Shown: positions 27,831-36,249, numbered from the stretch's first letter. The stretch is DNA of 42,576 nucleotides from Pirellulales bacterium (GCA_022448265.1 JAKVCC010000008.1:1-42576), one strand, 5' to 3'. Notes: generated by a model not told the origin, from the sequence alone. Numbers and translations are program-made.

Positions 27831-28190
27831 AGAGAAGGATTTCACCAACGTCAATTGGGATACTGGCACTTCGGAATGGGATAGCAACGGCCTCAAATGC
27901 TTTGGAAATCCCGTTGGCGTCATCCACTCAGTGAAGCCGTACACGAATCTTGAAGTTGCCTAAGAATGGCGACATATGAAAGATGTTGGAAATTCTGCAT
28001 CTTCTTCTGGCAACCAATCGAAACCCTTGATCGACTCCAGGGGCCAGGACTTCCCAAAGGAATTGAATGCCGGGTTCTTGATCTGGGCTATACCGATACG
28101 CATGTGAAACAGACTGGCAATCAGCCGGACTGGTCCACCTGTGACGGCTTGCTGCCGGTTCATCTGGTGACAACAACGCCAAACTTACAA
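27829..28190 (+). pseudogene. Decayed DUF1080 (3-keto-disaccharide hydrolase) gene fragment
   Basis: Starting at 27829, the frame reads VNWDTGTSEWDSNGLKCFGN, then PVGVIHSVKPYTNLEVA, an in-frame TAA (27961-27963), and EWRHMKDVGNS, which aligns with the DUF1080 pattern (W..DG.L.C.GKP.G...T...Y.NFEL..EWRH). After GNS the similarity moves to the other frame: CIFFWQPIETLDRL, GPGLPKGIECRVLDLGYT and KQTGNQPDWSTCDG. The GNS-Gly-Ile junction reads GGA AAT TCT G-C ATC, as if one G was lost. A nonsense mutation and a frameshift, plus missing N- and C-terminal parts, mark it as a pseudogene. Function lost. Confidence 0.8.
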
Positions 28191-28347
28191 TAACCATCCG
28201 TCGACCGTTGGTCATTTGGCCACCCGTTGGTCGCCCACGAATTCACGACTTCAGACTCTAAGCCCCTTACGACCCCAGGGAGATTTGTTACGATGCGAAA
28301 AGAATTCTGAGACATGACTCGCCTGTTCTACTCACTCCGCACGCAAC

Positions 28348-29223
28348 ATGAATCGCCCCACTACACCTCATCAACCGGCCGAGTGTTCGCTGCAGCCCGT
28401 GGCGGGCGGCTGGCACTGCAGCCATCTCTATTACACGTGGGACCGCGGCACACTCGCCCGGATGTCAGCGGAGCAGATCACTGCTGGCCATGCCGACGTG
28501 ATTGCCCAACTTGATCCTGCGGGTAGTGAGGCGCCGCTCCGCTTACAGGTCTCAACCGTAAGCGGGCACAAGGCCGATTTTGGTCTGATGGTGATGGACC
28601 CGGACCCCCTGAAGGTCGATCGTGTGCATCAGCGATTGATGGCAGGGCCCCTTGGACCCGCACTGACTCCCGGCTATTCGTTTGTGTCGATGACAGAGAT
28701 CAGCGAATACGTCCCCTCTGTAGAAGACTTTGGTCGGCAGTTGCTCGCAGAAGGGGAAACGGAGGAAAGTCCGACCTTCGCAAAAAAAGTAAAAGCTTAC
28801 GAGGACCGCCTGGTCGGCATGAATCGCCAGCGACTCACGCCCGACTTCCCGAACTATCCCAACACCTGTTTTTATCCGATGAACAAGAAGCGGAAGGTGG
28901 GAGAAAACTGGTTTCTGCTAGCCAAAGAAGAGCGCAGCGCCATGATGAGCGAACATGCGCGCAGCGGGTGGGCGTTTGCTGGGAAAGTGAGCCAACTAAT
29001 TTCGGTCGGCCTGGGCTTCGACGACTGGGAATGGGGGGTTACCTTGTGGGCAGCCAACCCGGAATACCTAAAAGACATTGTCTATCGCATGCGATTCGAC
29101 GAAGCGAGCGCCCGCTACGCCCAGTTTGGGCCTTTTTTGGCAAGCTATGTCGTGACGGCCGAGGCAATGCTGGAGCACTGTCGGATTGGGGCTTTGGCAG
29201 GAGAGCCTGCGCGTGGGCACTAG
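28348..29223 (+). CDS. hemQ: Coproheme decarboxylase HemQ (chlorite dismutase-like)
   Basis: The 291-aa protein belongs to the Cld/HemQ family: YSFVSMTEISEYV, TCFYPMNKKRKVGENWF (the Tyr-Pro-Met motif with the catalytic Tyr), MMSEHARSGWAF (the axial His region) and GLGFDDWEWGVTLWAANPEY. HemQ decarboxylates iron-coproporphyrin to protoheme in the coproporphyrin-dependent heme pathway, using peroxide. The N-terminus has a slightly longer tail than minimal HemQ. The ATG has no strong ribosome-binding site. No other heme gene is in the window, so pathway membership is inferred from motifs. Confidence 0.92.
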   Translation: MNRPTTPHQPAECSLQPVAGGWHCSHLYYTWDRGTLARMSAEQITAGHADVIAQLDPAGSEAPLRLQVSTVSGHKADFGLMVMDPDPLKVDRVHQRLMAGPLGPALTPGYSFVSMTEISEYVPSVEDFGRQLLAEGETEESPTFAKKVKAYEDRLVGMNRQRLTPDFPNYPNTCFYPMNKKRKVGENWFLLAKEERSAMMSEHARSGWAFAGKVSQLISVGLGFDDWEWGVTLWAANPEYLKDIVYRMRFDEASARYAQFGPFLASYVVTAEAMLEHCRIGALAGEPARGH

Positions 29224-29341
29224 GTGGCGTCGTTTCCTTCAGCGGCCCCTGCTTCTCACCGCCTGACCCAGGGCTACAATGAGGGAGGACTTAAACGCGA
29301 GCTGCCGTTTGCGCTATCGTGTGCTATGAACTCGTTAGTCA

Positions 29342-30061
29342 ATGCTTCACATGTCTTCTGCTTCCCCAACTGCCAAAACTTTGGCACCCTCTATGCCCGC
29401 TGATCCATCCCCGCAAACCGGGCCGCCACCAGCAAATTGCGTGCACGAGGTCCGGCACCCGCTCATCCAACTCCACTTGACCCGACTGCGCGACAAAACG
29501 ACCACCGCCTCGCGATTTCGCCAATCTGTCCGGCGTTTAGCGACTTTGTTGGCCTACGAAGCGACGCAAGACCTGGCGGTGAAGGTAACTTCCGTGCAAA
29601 CACCCCTAGCAGAAACAGCTGGAGTCGAATTGACCCAACGGGTGGGTCTGGTCCCGATCCTGCGAGCCGGACTCGCTATGGTCGACCCGGTGCTCGACCT
29701 GGTTCCAGAAGCTGAAGTCTGGCATTTGGGTCTGTACAGAGACGAAGCCACGGCAAAGCCGGTGCGTTACTATGACAAGCTCCCCAATGGACAGCCCGTC
29801 GACGTGGCAATTGTCTTGGACCCCATGCTGGCTACCGGCGGATCAGTGATAGCGGCCCTGACGACACTTCGCGATTGGGGCGTCAAGCAGGTGAAGGTTG
29901 CTTCGCTTATCAGCTCGCGCCAAGGTGTGGATTTGGTCGCCGCACAATTTCCAGAAGTGCCAATTTTTGTTTGTCAGATCGACCCGGAATTAAATGATCA
30001 AAAGTTTATTGTGCCGGGCCTAGGTGACGCAGGAGATCGCATTTTTAACACTATTTATTAG
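29342..30061 (+). CDS. upp: Uracil phosphoribosyltransferase
   Basis: The 239-aa protein has LVPILRAGLAMVDPVL, the PRPP-binding loop VLDPMLATGGSV and the C-terminal IVPGLGDAGDRIFNT, all marks of UPRT. It converts uracil and PRPP to UMP. The first ~35 residues are extra (Pro/Ala/Ser-rich) relative to the usual ~210 aa; the true start may be later, for example near VHEVRHPLI. A GCTACAAT box lies at 29273-29280. It opens the salvage block of this region, with the NupC gene 117 bp downstream. Confidence 0.94.
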   Translation: MLHMSSASPTAKTLAPSMPADPSPQTGPPPANCVHEVRHPLIQLHLTRLRDKTTTASRFRQSVRRLATLLAYEATQDLAVKVTSVQTPLAETAGVELTQRVGLVPILRAGLAMVDPVLDLVPEAEVWHLGLYRDEATAKPVRYYDKLPNGQPVDVAIVLDPMLATGGSVIAALTTLRDWGVKQVKVASLISSRQGVDLVAAQFPEVPIFVCQIDPELNDQKFIVPGLGDAGDRIFNTIY

Positions 30062-30177
30062 TGCGAGGAATACCTAGTTCTCGCGTATGACTGTTGCTGG
30101 GAGCATGCCTGGTTGGGATCCCTCCGTGTCTCGGCGACCGCACTATTCATCCGCTGCGCGCAACCTGTGGATCAATT

Positions 30178-31431
30178 ATGGAGCGCTACACCGGTCTTTT
30201 GGGCCTGGCGGTTATCATCGGCCTGGCATGGCTGATGAGTTCGTACAAGCGTAGTCTTCCGTGGCGGGTAATCTGCGGTGGCCTCAGCTTGCAATTCATT
30301 TTCGCTCTTTTGATCCTGAAGACCCCCTTGGGACAATATTTTTTTGCCACGCTGGGTAACTTCTTTCAGGCAATTATCACTTGCACCGACGCCGGAGCCG
30401 CATTTCTTTTTGATCTGCACGAGCGTCCCGGCGATGACCCCTTGCCCCCCAACTACACACTGTGGCGGTGTTTTGCCTTCGGAGTGCTACCTACCATCGT
30501 GCTCTTCTCCTCGCTTATGGAGATTCTCTACTACATAGGAGTGATGCAAAAAATTGTCAGGTTTTTTTCCTGGCTCATGCAGAAAACCCTGGGAACTTCC
30601 GGCGCCGAAACACTATCGATTGCTGCAAATATATTCGTGGGCCAAACCGAGGCTCCGCTCGTTGTCAGGCCTTATGTGAAAGGAATGACAATCTCCGAGT
30701 TGAATGTTGTCATGGTGGGCGGCTTTGCCACGATTGCGGGAGGCGTGTTGGCGATTTTTGTTCGCATTGGCATCGATGCGGGCCATTTGATCACCGCTTC
30801 GGTCATTTCGGCACCCGCCGCCTTGGTGATCGCCAAGGTCATGCAGCCGGAGACAGAACACCCTCAGACAACTGGCCACGTGGAAGTCGCAGTGGAAAGC
30901 CGTTATGTCAACATCTTGGAAGCCACCGCAGAAGGCGCTGCGAGGGGCATGAAATTGGCGATCAATGTAGCGGCCATGCTCATCGCCTTTGTTGCCCTGG
31001 TCGCGCTGGTCGATCTGTGTTTAGGTGGGCTCGGCTGCTTGCTTGGATTTGAGGGAGATGCCTCCTGGTCACTCAACAAGATTTTTGGTGTCTTGTTCGC
31101 CCCCTTCGCATGGCTGATAGGAATCCCGTGGCCTGAGTGCTCCACGGCGGGTAGCCTGTTGGGTACAAAAATGGTAGTCAACGAAGTCCTGGCCTATTAT
31201 CAGCTAACCAATAGTGTTAGGGCTGATTTGCTTAGCCCACGTTCGCACGAAATAATGACCTATGCCCTCTGCGGGTTTGCCAACTTCAGCTCGATTGGCA
31301 TCCAGCTAGGCGGCATCGGCGGCATCGCTCCCGAACGCAAGAGTGATTTGGCCAGACTGGGCCTACGCGCAATGCTAGGTGGCACGCTGGCTGCCCTAAT
31401 GACCGCCTGCGTAGCCAGTCTCTTGCTGTAA
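30178..31431 (+). CDS. nupC: Concentrative nucleoside transporter, NupC-type
   Basis: The 417-aa membrane protein is in the CNT family. Hydrophobic helices run through, and the signature FVGQTEAPLVVRPYVKGM is present, with PEC.TAGSLLGTKMVVNE near the C-terminal half and FANFSSIGIQLGGIGG. CNT carriers import nucleosides with H+ or Na+ across the inner membrane. I chose the ATG at 30178, where similarity begins; the frame is open 28 codons upstream. It lies in a block of nucleoside-salvage genes, which supports the substrate class. Confidence 0.93.
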   Translation: MERYTGLLGLAVIIGLAWLMSSYKRSLPWRVICGGLSLQFIFALLILKTPLGQYFFATLGNFFQAIITCTDAGAAFLFDLHERPGDDPLPPNYTLWRCFAFGVLPTIVLFSSLMEILYYIGVMQKIVRFFSWLMQKTLGTSGAETLSIAANIFVGQTEAPLVVRPYVKGMTISELNVVMVGGFATIAGGVLAIFVRIGIDAGHLITASVISAPAALVIAKVMQPETEHPQTTGHVEVAVESRYVNILEATAEGAARGMKLAINVAAMLIAFVALVALVDLCLGGLGCLLGFEGDASWSLNKIFGVLFAPFAWLIGIPWPECSTAGSLLGTKMVVNEVLAYYQLTNSVRADLLSPRSHEIMTYALCGFANFSSIGIQLGGIGGIAPERKSDLARLGLRAMLGGTLAALMTACVASLLL

Positions 31432-31470
31432 GCAAAGGCACGTCTATCGCTGTCGTCGAAGCCGGTCTAT

Positions 31471-31479
31471 TGCTATAAT
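31471..31479 (+). promoter_or_regulatory. Extended -10 promoter candidate for hpt
   Basis: TGC-TATAAT matches an extended -10 element (TGn followed by a perfect TATAAT). There is no good -35 at 16-18 bp, as is usual for extended -10 promoters. It lies 135 bp before the hpt ATG, downstream of nupC. Confidence 0.45.
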
Positions 31480-31613
31480 CTGTAGACAATTCAAATCGGC
31501 CCGACGAAAAAAAAAGTTCTAGACACTCCAAGCGCAGCCTAACAATCGACGAAAATATAAGGGTGAAGCTCCCCCACGCGCCTGCGCACCTGCCGTACAA
31601 AAGGTCTGCCGCG

Positions 31614-32174
31614 ATGAAGATTCTACTCGACAAGGAAGCCCTTCATGATGGGGTCGCCCAAATGGCCCAGCAGATCGAAGTGGCCTTCGAAGGCCGCCAG
31701 CTGACCATCGTGGGCATTCTTACGGGCAGCGTGGTCTTGATGGCCGACCTGATCCGGAAAATTGACCAACCGATGCGAGTCGGCGTGATCCAGGCGAGCA
31801 GTTATCGAGGCGCGACCACCCAGCGTCGCGAGCTGGTAATCAACTCGGAATTACTAATCGACATTTCCGGCCGCGACGTGTTGCTGGTCGATGACATTTT
31901 CGATACGGGACACACGCTCAAGAGCGTGATTGAGAAGATGCAAGAATATGGCCCTAGCTCGATTCGCTCGGCCGTTCTGCTAAAAAAAGAGGGCCGCCAA
32001 GAAGTCGCTTGTGAGCCCGACTTCACTGCATTTAGGATCCCCGACGAATTTGTGGTCGGCTACGGACTGGACTATGAAGACATGTACCGCAACCTGCCCT
32101 ACTTAGCCGCCCTGGAATCGCACGACCTAAAAAAACACGCCCAACTTGCCACCGAAAACCAACTGCCTTTTTAA
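31614..32174 (+). CDS. hpt: Hypoxanthine phosphoribosyltransferase
   Basis: The 186-aa protein has VGILTGSVVLMADLIRK, VGVIQASSYRG, the PRPP motif VLLVDDIFDTGHTL and PDEFVVGYGLDY, all diagnostic of HPRT. It converts hypoxanthine (and often guanine) to IMP/GMP. I chose the ATG at 31614, with AAAGG about 9 bases upstream; a GTG 17 codons earlier is possible but not supported. Its substrates are the bases released by the purine nucleoside phosphorylases in this region. Confidence 0.95.
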   Translation: MKILLDKEALHDGVAQMAQQIEVAFEGRQLTIVGILTGSVVLMADLIRKIDQPMRVGVIQASSYRGATTQRRELVINSELLIDISGRDVLLVDDIFDTGHTLKSVIEKMQEYGPSSIRSAVLLKKEGRQEVACEPDFTAFRIPDEFVVGYGLDYEDMYRNLPYLAALESHDLKKHAQLATENQLPF

Positions 32175-32253
32175 AACCAGTTTCAAAACCCGGTTGGGGG
32201 GCGCAATTCTCGGACATCTTGACGCCCACCGATGACATTGAAATGGGTTCTTG

Positions 32254-33609
32254 TCAATAAATCCGATCGAGCAGAAGCGGTCCCAGTTGAGGCGGCTCAT
32301 CCGATAGGCAAATGCTAGCCTGCAGCTTCTCGCGCCCCGCATAGGCAACGTCGTCCGGGGCAAAGACGCGAGCCAACGGTTGGCCCATATCGACCTGGTC
32401 GCCCAGTCGCACGAGCATCTCAAAACCCGTTGAATAGTCCAGCGGGTCACCCAACTGTCGACGGCCGCCGCGCATCGCGATGACAGCCTCACCCAGGCGC
32501 TCTGCGTCGATTTCGGCGACGTGTCCAGCACGGATCGATATTACCTCACTGGCGGGCGCTACGATGCGACGTGCGTCGAGATCGCCGCCCTGAGCGGAGA
32601 CCATCTGGGAAAATCTTTCTCGTGCGGCGCCGGAGGAAATCGTTTTTTGCAATTGTTGACGTGCGCTATCGATGGCGCTGCTGGCTTCTCCCCTAGCCGG
32701 TCCCTGCAAAGGAGCGGCCTGCCCCTCCCCCCGCGCCGGCGTCGGCGAGAAATCATCTTCCACCGAGACGAGCAGCTCCACTCCGAGTGCCAGGGTAACT
32801 TCCATCAGGTCGTCTGGGCCACGACCTTCCAGCACTGCAATCGCCTCATTGACCTCTACGGCATTGCCCACCATGCGGCCCAGAGGTTGGTTCATATCCG
32901 TAAGCAGGGCGGTGGTCGCCACGCCCATTCGCTGGCCCGTGTCGACAAGCGACTTAGCCAACATGCGCGCCGCATCGACAGACTTCATGAATGCGCCGCT
33001 GCCAAACTTCACGTCAAGAACCAGTGCGTCGAGTCCCTCAGCCAACTTTTTGCTCATAATGCTCGCGGTAATCAGCGGAATCGAGGGAACTGTGGCGGTA
33101 ACGTCCCGCAAGGCGTAAAGTTTTCGATCGGCGGGAACAAGGTCTGGCGTAGCGCCGCTGATGACGCAACCGACTCGATGGATTACCTCGCGCATTTCAT
33201 CCATCCCCAAGTCGGTACGAAAACCCGGGATTGAATCGAGCTTGTCGAGCGTACCACCGGTGGATCCTAATCCGCGTCCCGAGATCATCGGAACCTGCAC
33301 GTCACAGCAAGCCAGCATGGCCGCCAAAGGAAGCGAAACCTTGTCGCCGATTCCCCCTGTGGAATGTTTATCGACCTTGGGGAGGTCCCCCGCTGTCCAG
33401 TCAAACGTTGCGCCGGAGGCCAGCATGTGATCGGTCAAGGCCGCGGTTTCGTCGGCAGACATCCCGCGTAAGTAGATCGCCATGGCGAGTGCCGACATCT
33501 GATAGTCGGGAATCTCTCCAGAGACATAGCCGCCAATAAAGGCCCCAATCTCATGGGCCGAGATTTCGCCACCATCGCGTTTGCGGGTTATTGTCCGGAC
33601 GGGATTCAT
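32254..33609 (-). CDS. deoA: Thymidine phosphorylase / pyrimidine-nucleoside phosphorylase
   Basis: The 451-aa protein carries the phosphorylase signature (KVDKHSTGGIGDKVSL), SGRGLGSTGGTLDKLDSIPGF and VLDVKFGSGAFMKS, and the C-terminal domain ending GRRQLGDPLDYSTGFEML. It splits thymidine (and often uridine) with phosphate. It includes an insertion of about 28 residues (285-313) rich in Pro/Gly/Ala/Arg, encoded by a palindromic DNA segment (32671-32757). The ATG at 33609 starts the homology; the frame is open 22 codons upstream. It lies 134 bp after the stop of the neighbouring pnp on the same strand. Confidence 0.94.
   Translation of the reverse strand: MNPVRTITRKRDGGEISAHEIGAFIGGYVSGEIPDYQMSALAMAIYLRGMSADETAALTDHMLASGATFDWTAGDLPKVDKHSTGGIGDKVSLPLAAMLACCDVQVPMISGRGLGSTGGTLDKLDSIPGFRTDLGMDEMREVIHRVGCVISGATPDLVPADRKLYALRDVTATVPSIPLITASIMSKKLAEGLDALVLDVKFGSGAFMKSVDAARMLAKSLVDTGQRMGVATTALLTDMNQPLGRMVGNAVEVNEAIAVLEGRGPDDLMEVTLALGVELLVSVEDDFSPTPARGEGQAAPLQGPARGEASSAIDSARQQLQKTISSGAARERFSQMVSAQGGDLDARRIVAPASEVISIRAGHVAEIDAERLGEAVIAMRGGRRQLGDPLDYSTGFEMLVRLGDQVDMGQPLARVFAPDDVAYAGREKLQASICLSDEPPQLGPLLLDRIY
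32686..32752. repeat. Imperfect palindromic segment inside deoA
   Basis: The arms TTCTCCCCTAGCCGG (32686-32700) and CCGGCGTCGGCGAGAA (about 32736-32752) match in their outer five bases and inner five bases, with mismatches between. The enclosed segment encodes an extra stretch (SPTPARGEGQAAPLQGPARG) not present in typical thymidine phosphorylase. It looks like an in-frame insertion of a small palindromic element. Confidence 0.5.
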
Positions 33610-33742
33610 GACAACGAAACGTAATAGATTCTCTACAGGGTGTCGAATGATCGATAAAGCGCGGCAGCCGAACAATACGCTCTGGTTGCCGATGGGTTAA
33701 GTGCCTTCTCCGTATGCCCCATGCACGGCCCAGCGTGGATGA

Positions 33743-34573
33743 CTACTTGTCCGGAAAATGCCTTATGACTCCTCGAATAATTGCACTAAGTTTGCTCGCC
33801 GCAGTGGCAGCAGCAGCATTAACGATGTGGCCGGTGATTTGCCTGGGCGCGTCGGGCGATCCGATGTTGGTGATCGTTGAAAGCCCCAGTACGTCGAGCC
33901 CCACATGCCGGGCAACAATCACCTCAGGAACGGTAGACATGCCTACCGCATCGCCTCCCAAGATCCGCACCATACGGTATTCGGCCCTCGTTTCGTAAGT
34001 CGGCCCCAGCAGCGCCATATACACGCCCCGATGCAACAAGAAACCCTCTCGACGTGCCGTCTCGACGGCAAACTCTTGCAAGTGCGGATCGTAGGGAGCC
34101 GACATATCCGGAAAACGGGGCCCGAGGGCATCGTCGTTGACGCCCACCAGCGGATTACGAAACATAAGATTGATCTGATCTTGAATCAGCATCACGTCAC
34201 CGACGGCATAGTGCGGGTTCAGCCCGCCAGCGGCATTGGAAACCACCAACATGCGGGCGCCCAGGGCTTTTAGCAACCTCACCGGCAACGTCGCCTGCTG
34301 GGGTGAATAACCTTCGTACAAATGAAATCGACCTTGAAAGACCACCACCGGCTCGCCCGCGAGACAGCCGCACACCAGCCGGCCGGCATGCCCTAGTGCC
34401 GTCACCTGTGGGAAATGCGGAATGTCGGCGTATCCAATTTCACACTCAATGTCGATCTGATCGGCCAAGCCCCTCAGCCCAGAGCCCAAGACAATGCCCA
34501 CACGTGGAGTCACCGGCCAACGATCGTGTACCACCTGGACAGCCGACTCAATTTGGGCAGCAAGCTTTAGCAT
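33743..34573 (-). CDS. Purine nucleoside phosphorylase (Asn-type base site)
   Basis: This 276-aa trimeric-type PNP has VGIVLGSGLRGLAD, GHAGRLVCG, GRFHLYEGYS, VSNAAGGLNP, GPTYETRAEYRM, VGMSTVPEVIVARH and ITN (Asn236). In human PNP, the equivalent Asn recognises 6-oxopurines, so inosine/guanosine are expected substrates. It is encoded directly after its paralog (10 bp from stop to ATG) on the same strand, so they are co-transcribed. The ATG at 34573 is chosen because homology starts there; the open frame extends into the upstream gene. It feeds hypoxanthine/guanine to Hpt. Confidence 0.94.
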   Translation of the reverse strand: MLKLAAQIESAVQVVHDRWPVTPRVGIVLGSGLRGLADQIDIECEIGYADIPHFPQVTALGHAGRLVCGCLAGEPVVVFQGRFHLYEGYSPQQATLPVRLLKALGARMLVVSNAAGGLNPHYAVGDVMLIQDQINLMFRNPLVGVNDDALGPRFPDMSAPYDPHLQEFAVETARREGFLLHRGVYMALLGPTYETRAEYRMVRILGGDAVGMSTVPEVIVARHVGLDVLGLSTITNIGSPDAPRQITGHIVNAAAATAASKLSAIIRGVIRHFPDK

Positions 34574-34583
34574 GCAACAATCG

Positions 34584-35414
34584 CTATTTTGAACCTTCGT
34601 GGGCCAGCACTCCCAAGACCAGCGACCGCAGCCTGGGTTCGGCCGAACCGGCCACCGCGATAATCTCCTCGACATTGGCAGGCTTCAGGGCATCGGGCAG
34701 ACACATGTCGGTAATCACCGACAGACCAAAGACCCGCAATCCACAATGGACGGCAACAATCACTTCAGGCACCGTCGACATGCCCACCACATCAGCGCCA
34801 ATAGTGCGCAAAAAACGATATTCGGCCCGGGTTTCCAGGTTCGGTCCGGTGACGGCGACCATGACCCCCCGATGGGCAACAAAATTCTCTTGCCTCGCCG
34901 TCTGTTGTGCTACTTCGATCAGCTCAGGTGTGTAGGGCGCCGACATATCGGGGAAGCGCGGCCCTAAAGCGTCATCGTTAATTCCAACCAGCGGGTTATC
35001 ACCCATCAAGTTGATCTGGTCGTCGATAATCATCACGTCCCCGGGCCGGTAAAGCGGATTCATCCCCCCAACCGCATGGGTCACCACCAGCAGCTCCGCC
35101 CCGAGTCGCTTCATCACGCGCACGGGCAACGTAATCTGCTTAAGAGAATAGCCCTCGTATTGATGAAATCGTCCCTCCATTGCTACGATGGGCAAGCCCC
35201 TGAGAATGCCGCAAACCAGTCGCCCCCGATGACTCGTAGCGGTTGATTTAGGGAAGTGGGGAATGTGCTCGTAGTCGATCGCTACGGGCGACTCGATGAG
35301 GTCTACAAGTCCGCCCAAGCCCGTGCCCAGAATGATACCCGCGCGAGGCGTCTCACCCCACTCGGCCCGAATTGCCGCCGCCGCCGCTTCAATTTTTTCG
35401 TTAAGATCCAGCAT
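34584..35414 (-). CDS. Purine nucleoside phosphorylase paralog (Asp-type base site)
   Basis: Also 276 aa, it is colinear with its neighbour: AGIILGTGLGGLVD, SHRGRLVCG, GRFHQYEGYS, VTHAVGGMNP, GPNLETRAEYRF and VGMSTVPEVIVAVH. It differs at key sites: Asp236 replaces the Asn of the base site (ITDM instead of ITNI), His113 replaces Asn, and Val248 lies where human PNP has His257. In human PNP an engineered Asn243-to-Asp change confers adenosine activity, so a 6-aminopurine substrate is an inference. The fold and phosphate-binding residues look intact. It precedes its paralog in the operon; deoC is 110 bp upstream. Confidence 0.93.
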   Translation of the reverse strand: MLDLNEKIEAAAAAIRAEWGETPRAGIILGTGLGGLVDLIESPVAIDYEHIPHFPKSTATSHRGRLVCGILRGLPIVAMEGRFHQYEGYSLKQITLPVRVMKRLGAELLVVTHAVGGMNPLYRPGDVMIIDDQINLMGDNPLVGINDDALGPRFPDMSAPYTPELIEVAQQTARQENFVAHRGVMVAVTGPNLETRAEYRFLRTIGADVVGMSTVPEVIVAVHCGLRVFGLSVITDMCLPDALKPANVEEIIAVAGSAEPRLRSLVLGVLAHEGSK

Positions 35415-35524
35415 TCAATTCTTTCTATTGTCACCCGGGATATCTGGTCACTCCCGTTTCAGAGTTACTCAGGCAGACTTCGTGCGCTGATCCTGCTAAA
35501 CCACGGTACTTGAACCATGCCCCT

Positions 35525-36232
35525 TCAATAGTCCCCCCGACTCTCCACCTGCTCGCCACAGGCAATCGCCTCGGTACCACTGGTCCCGATCCGGGTTGCT
35601 CCGCAGGCAACAAACTTCTTTGCATCTTCAAACGTACGGATGCCACCAGAAGCCTTCACTTGCACTTTGCTGCTGCAGCTCTTGCGCATCAGCCGGACAT
35701 CGTGTTCCACAGCACCAGTTGCGACCAAGGCTCCATGCGCATCTTTAACAAAACCAAAACCGGTCGATGTTTTCACGAAGGCAGCGCCCGAACGTTCGCA
35801 GATCTCGCAGAGCCGCCTCTTGATCGCATCGCTCGGCAGCAGTCCGGTTTCCAGAATCACCTTAGTAAGAGCCCCAGCGGCGTCAGCCGCATCGCAAACA
35901 GCCCGGATGTCGCTGGCAACGGACTCCCAATCTTCCTGGAGGACACAGCCAATATTCACTACCATATCGACCTCTTGTGCGCCAGCGGCACAGGCTGTTT
36001 CGGTTTCGTAAACCTTGCACGCCGTCGAAGTCCCGCCGTGCGGGAATCCAATGACGGTACTCGGAACGGTCTTAGTTCCAGCCAGCAATTCGGTAGCCAA
36101 CGAAACCATGGCCGGCTTAACGCATACGCTCGCCGCCCCAAGATCAGCACACAGCGAGCAGGCTTCACGTACGTCCACATCCGTTTGCGTTGGCTGCAGC
36201 ACCGCGTGATCAATGAGAGCGACAAGTGACAT
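35525..36232 (-). CDS. deoC: Deoxyribose-phosphate aldolase
   Basis: The 235-aa class I aldolase has LIDHAVLQP, VCVKPAMV, VIGFPHGG, EVDMVVNIG, KVILETGLL and the Schiff-base Lys in FVKTSTGF, with VKASGGIRTFEDA. It cleaves 2-deoxyribose 5-phosphate into acetaldehyde and glyceraldehyde 3-phosphate. The EEP-family gene ends 17 bp upstream on the same strand. AGGAGG is present 13 bases before the ATG, which is somewhat far. It would process the deoxyribose-phosphate made by the PNPs and DeoA after mutase action, although no phosphopentomutase gene is in the window. Confidence 0.96.
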   Translation of the reverse strand: MSLVALIDHAVLQPTQTDVDVREACSLCADLGAASVCVKPAMVSLATELLAGTKTVPSTVIGFPHGGTSTACKVYETETACAAGAQEVDMVVNIGCVLQEDWESVASDIRAVCDAADAAGALTKVILETGLLPSDAIKRRLCEICERSGAAFVKTSTGFGFVKDAHGALVATGAVEHDVRLMRKSCSSKVQVKASGGIRTFEDAKKFVACGATRIGTSGTEAIACGEQVESRGDY

Positions 36233-36249
36233 GACTGTAAGGCCGCCTC

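Noticed and set aside
32254-33609. Frameshift in deoA as explanation of the Pro/Gly-rich stretch
   Set aside because: Conserved blocks continue in the same frame on both sides, so an in-frame insertion is more likely.
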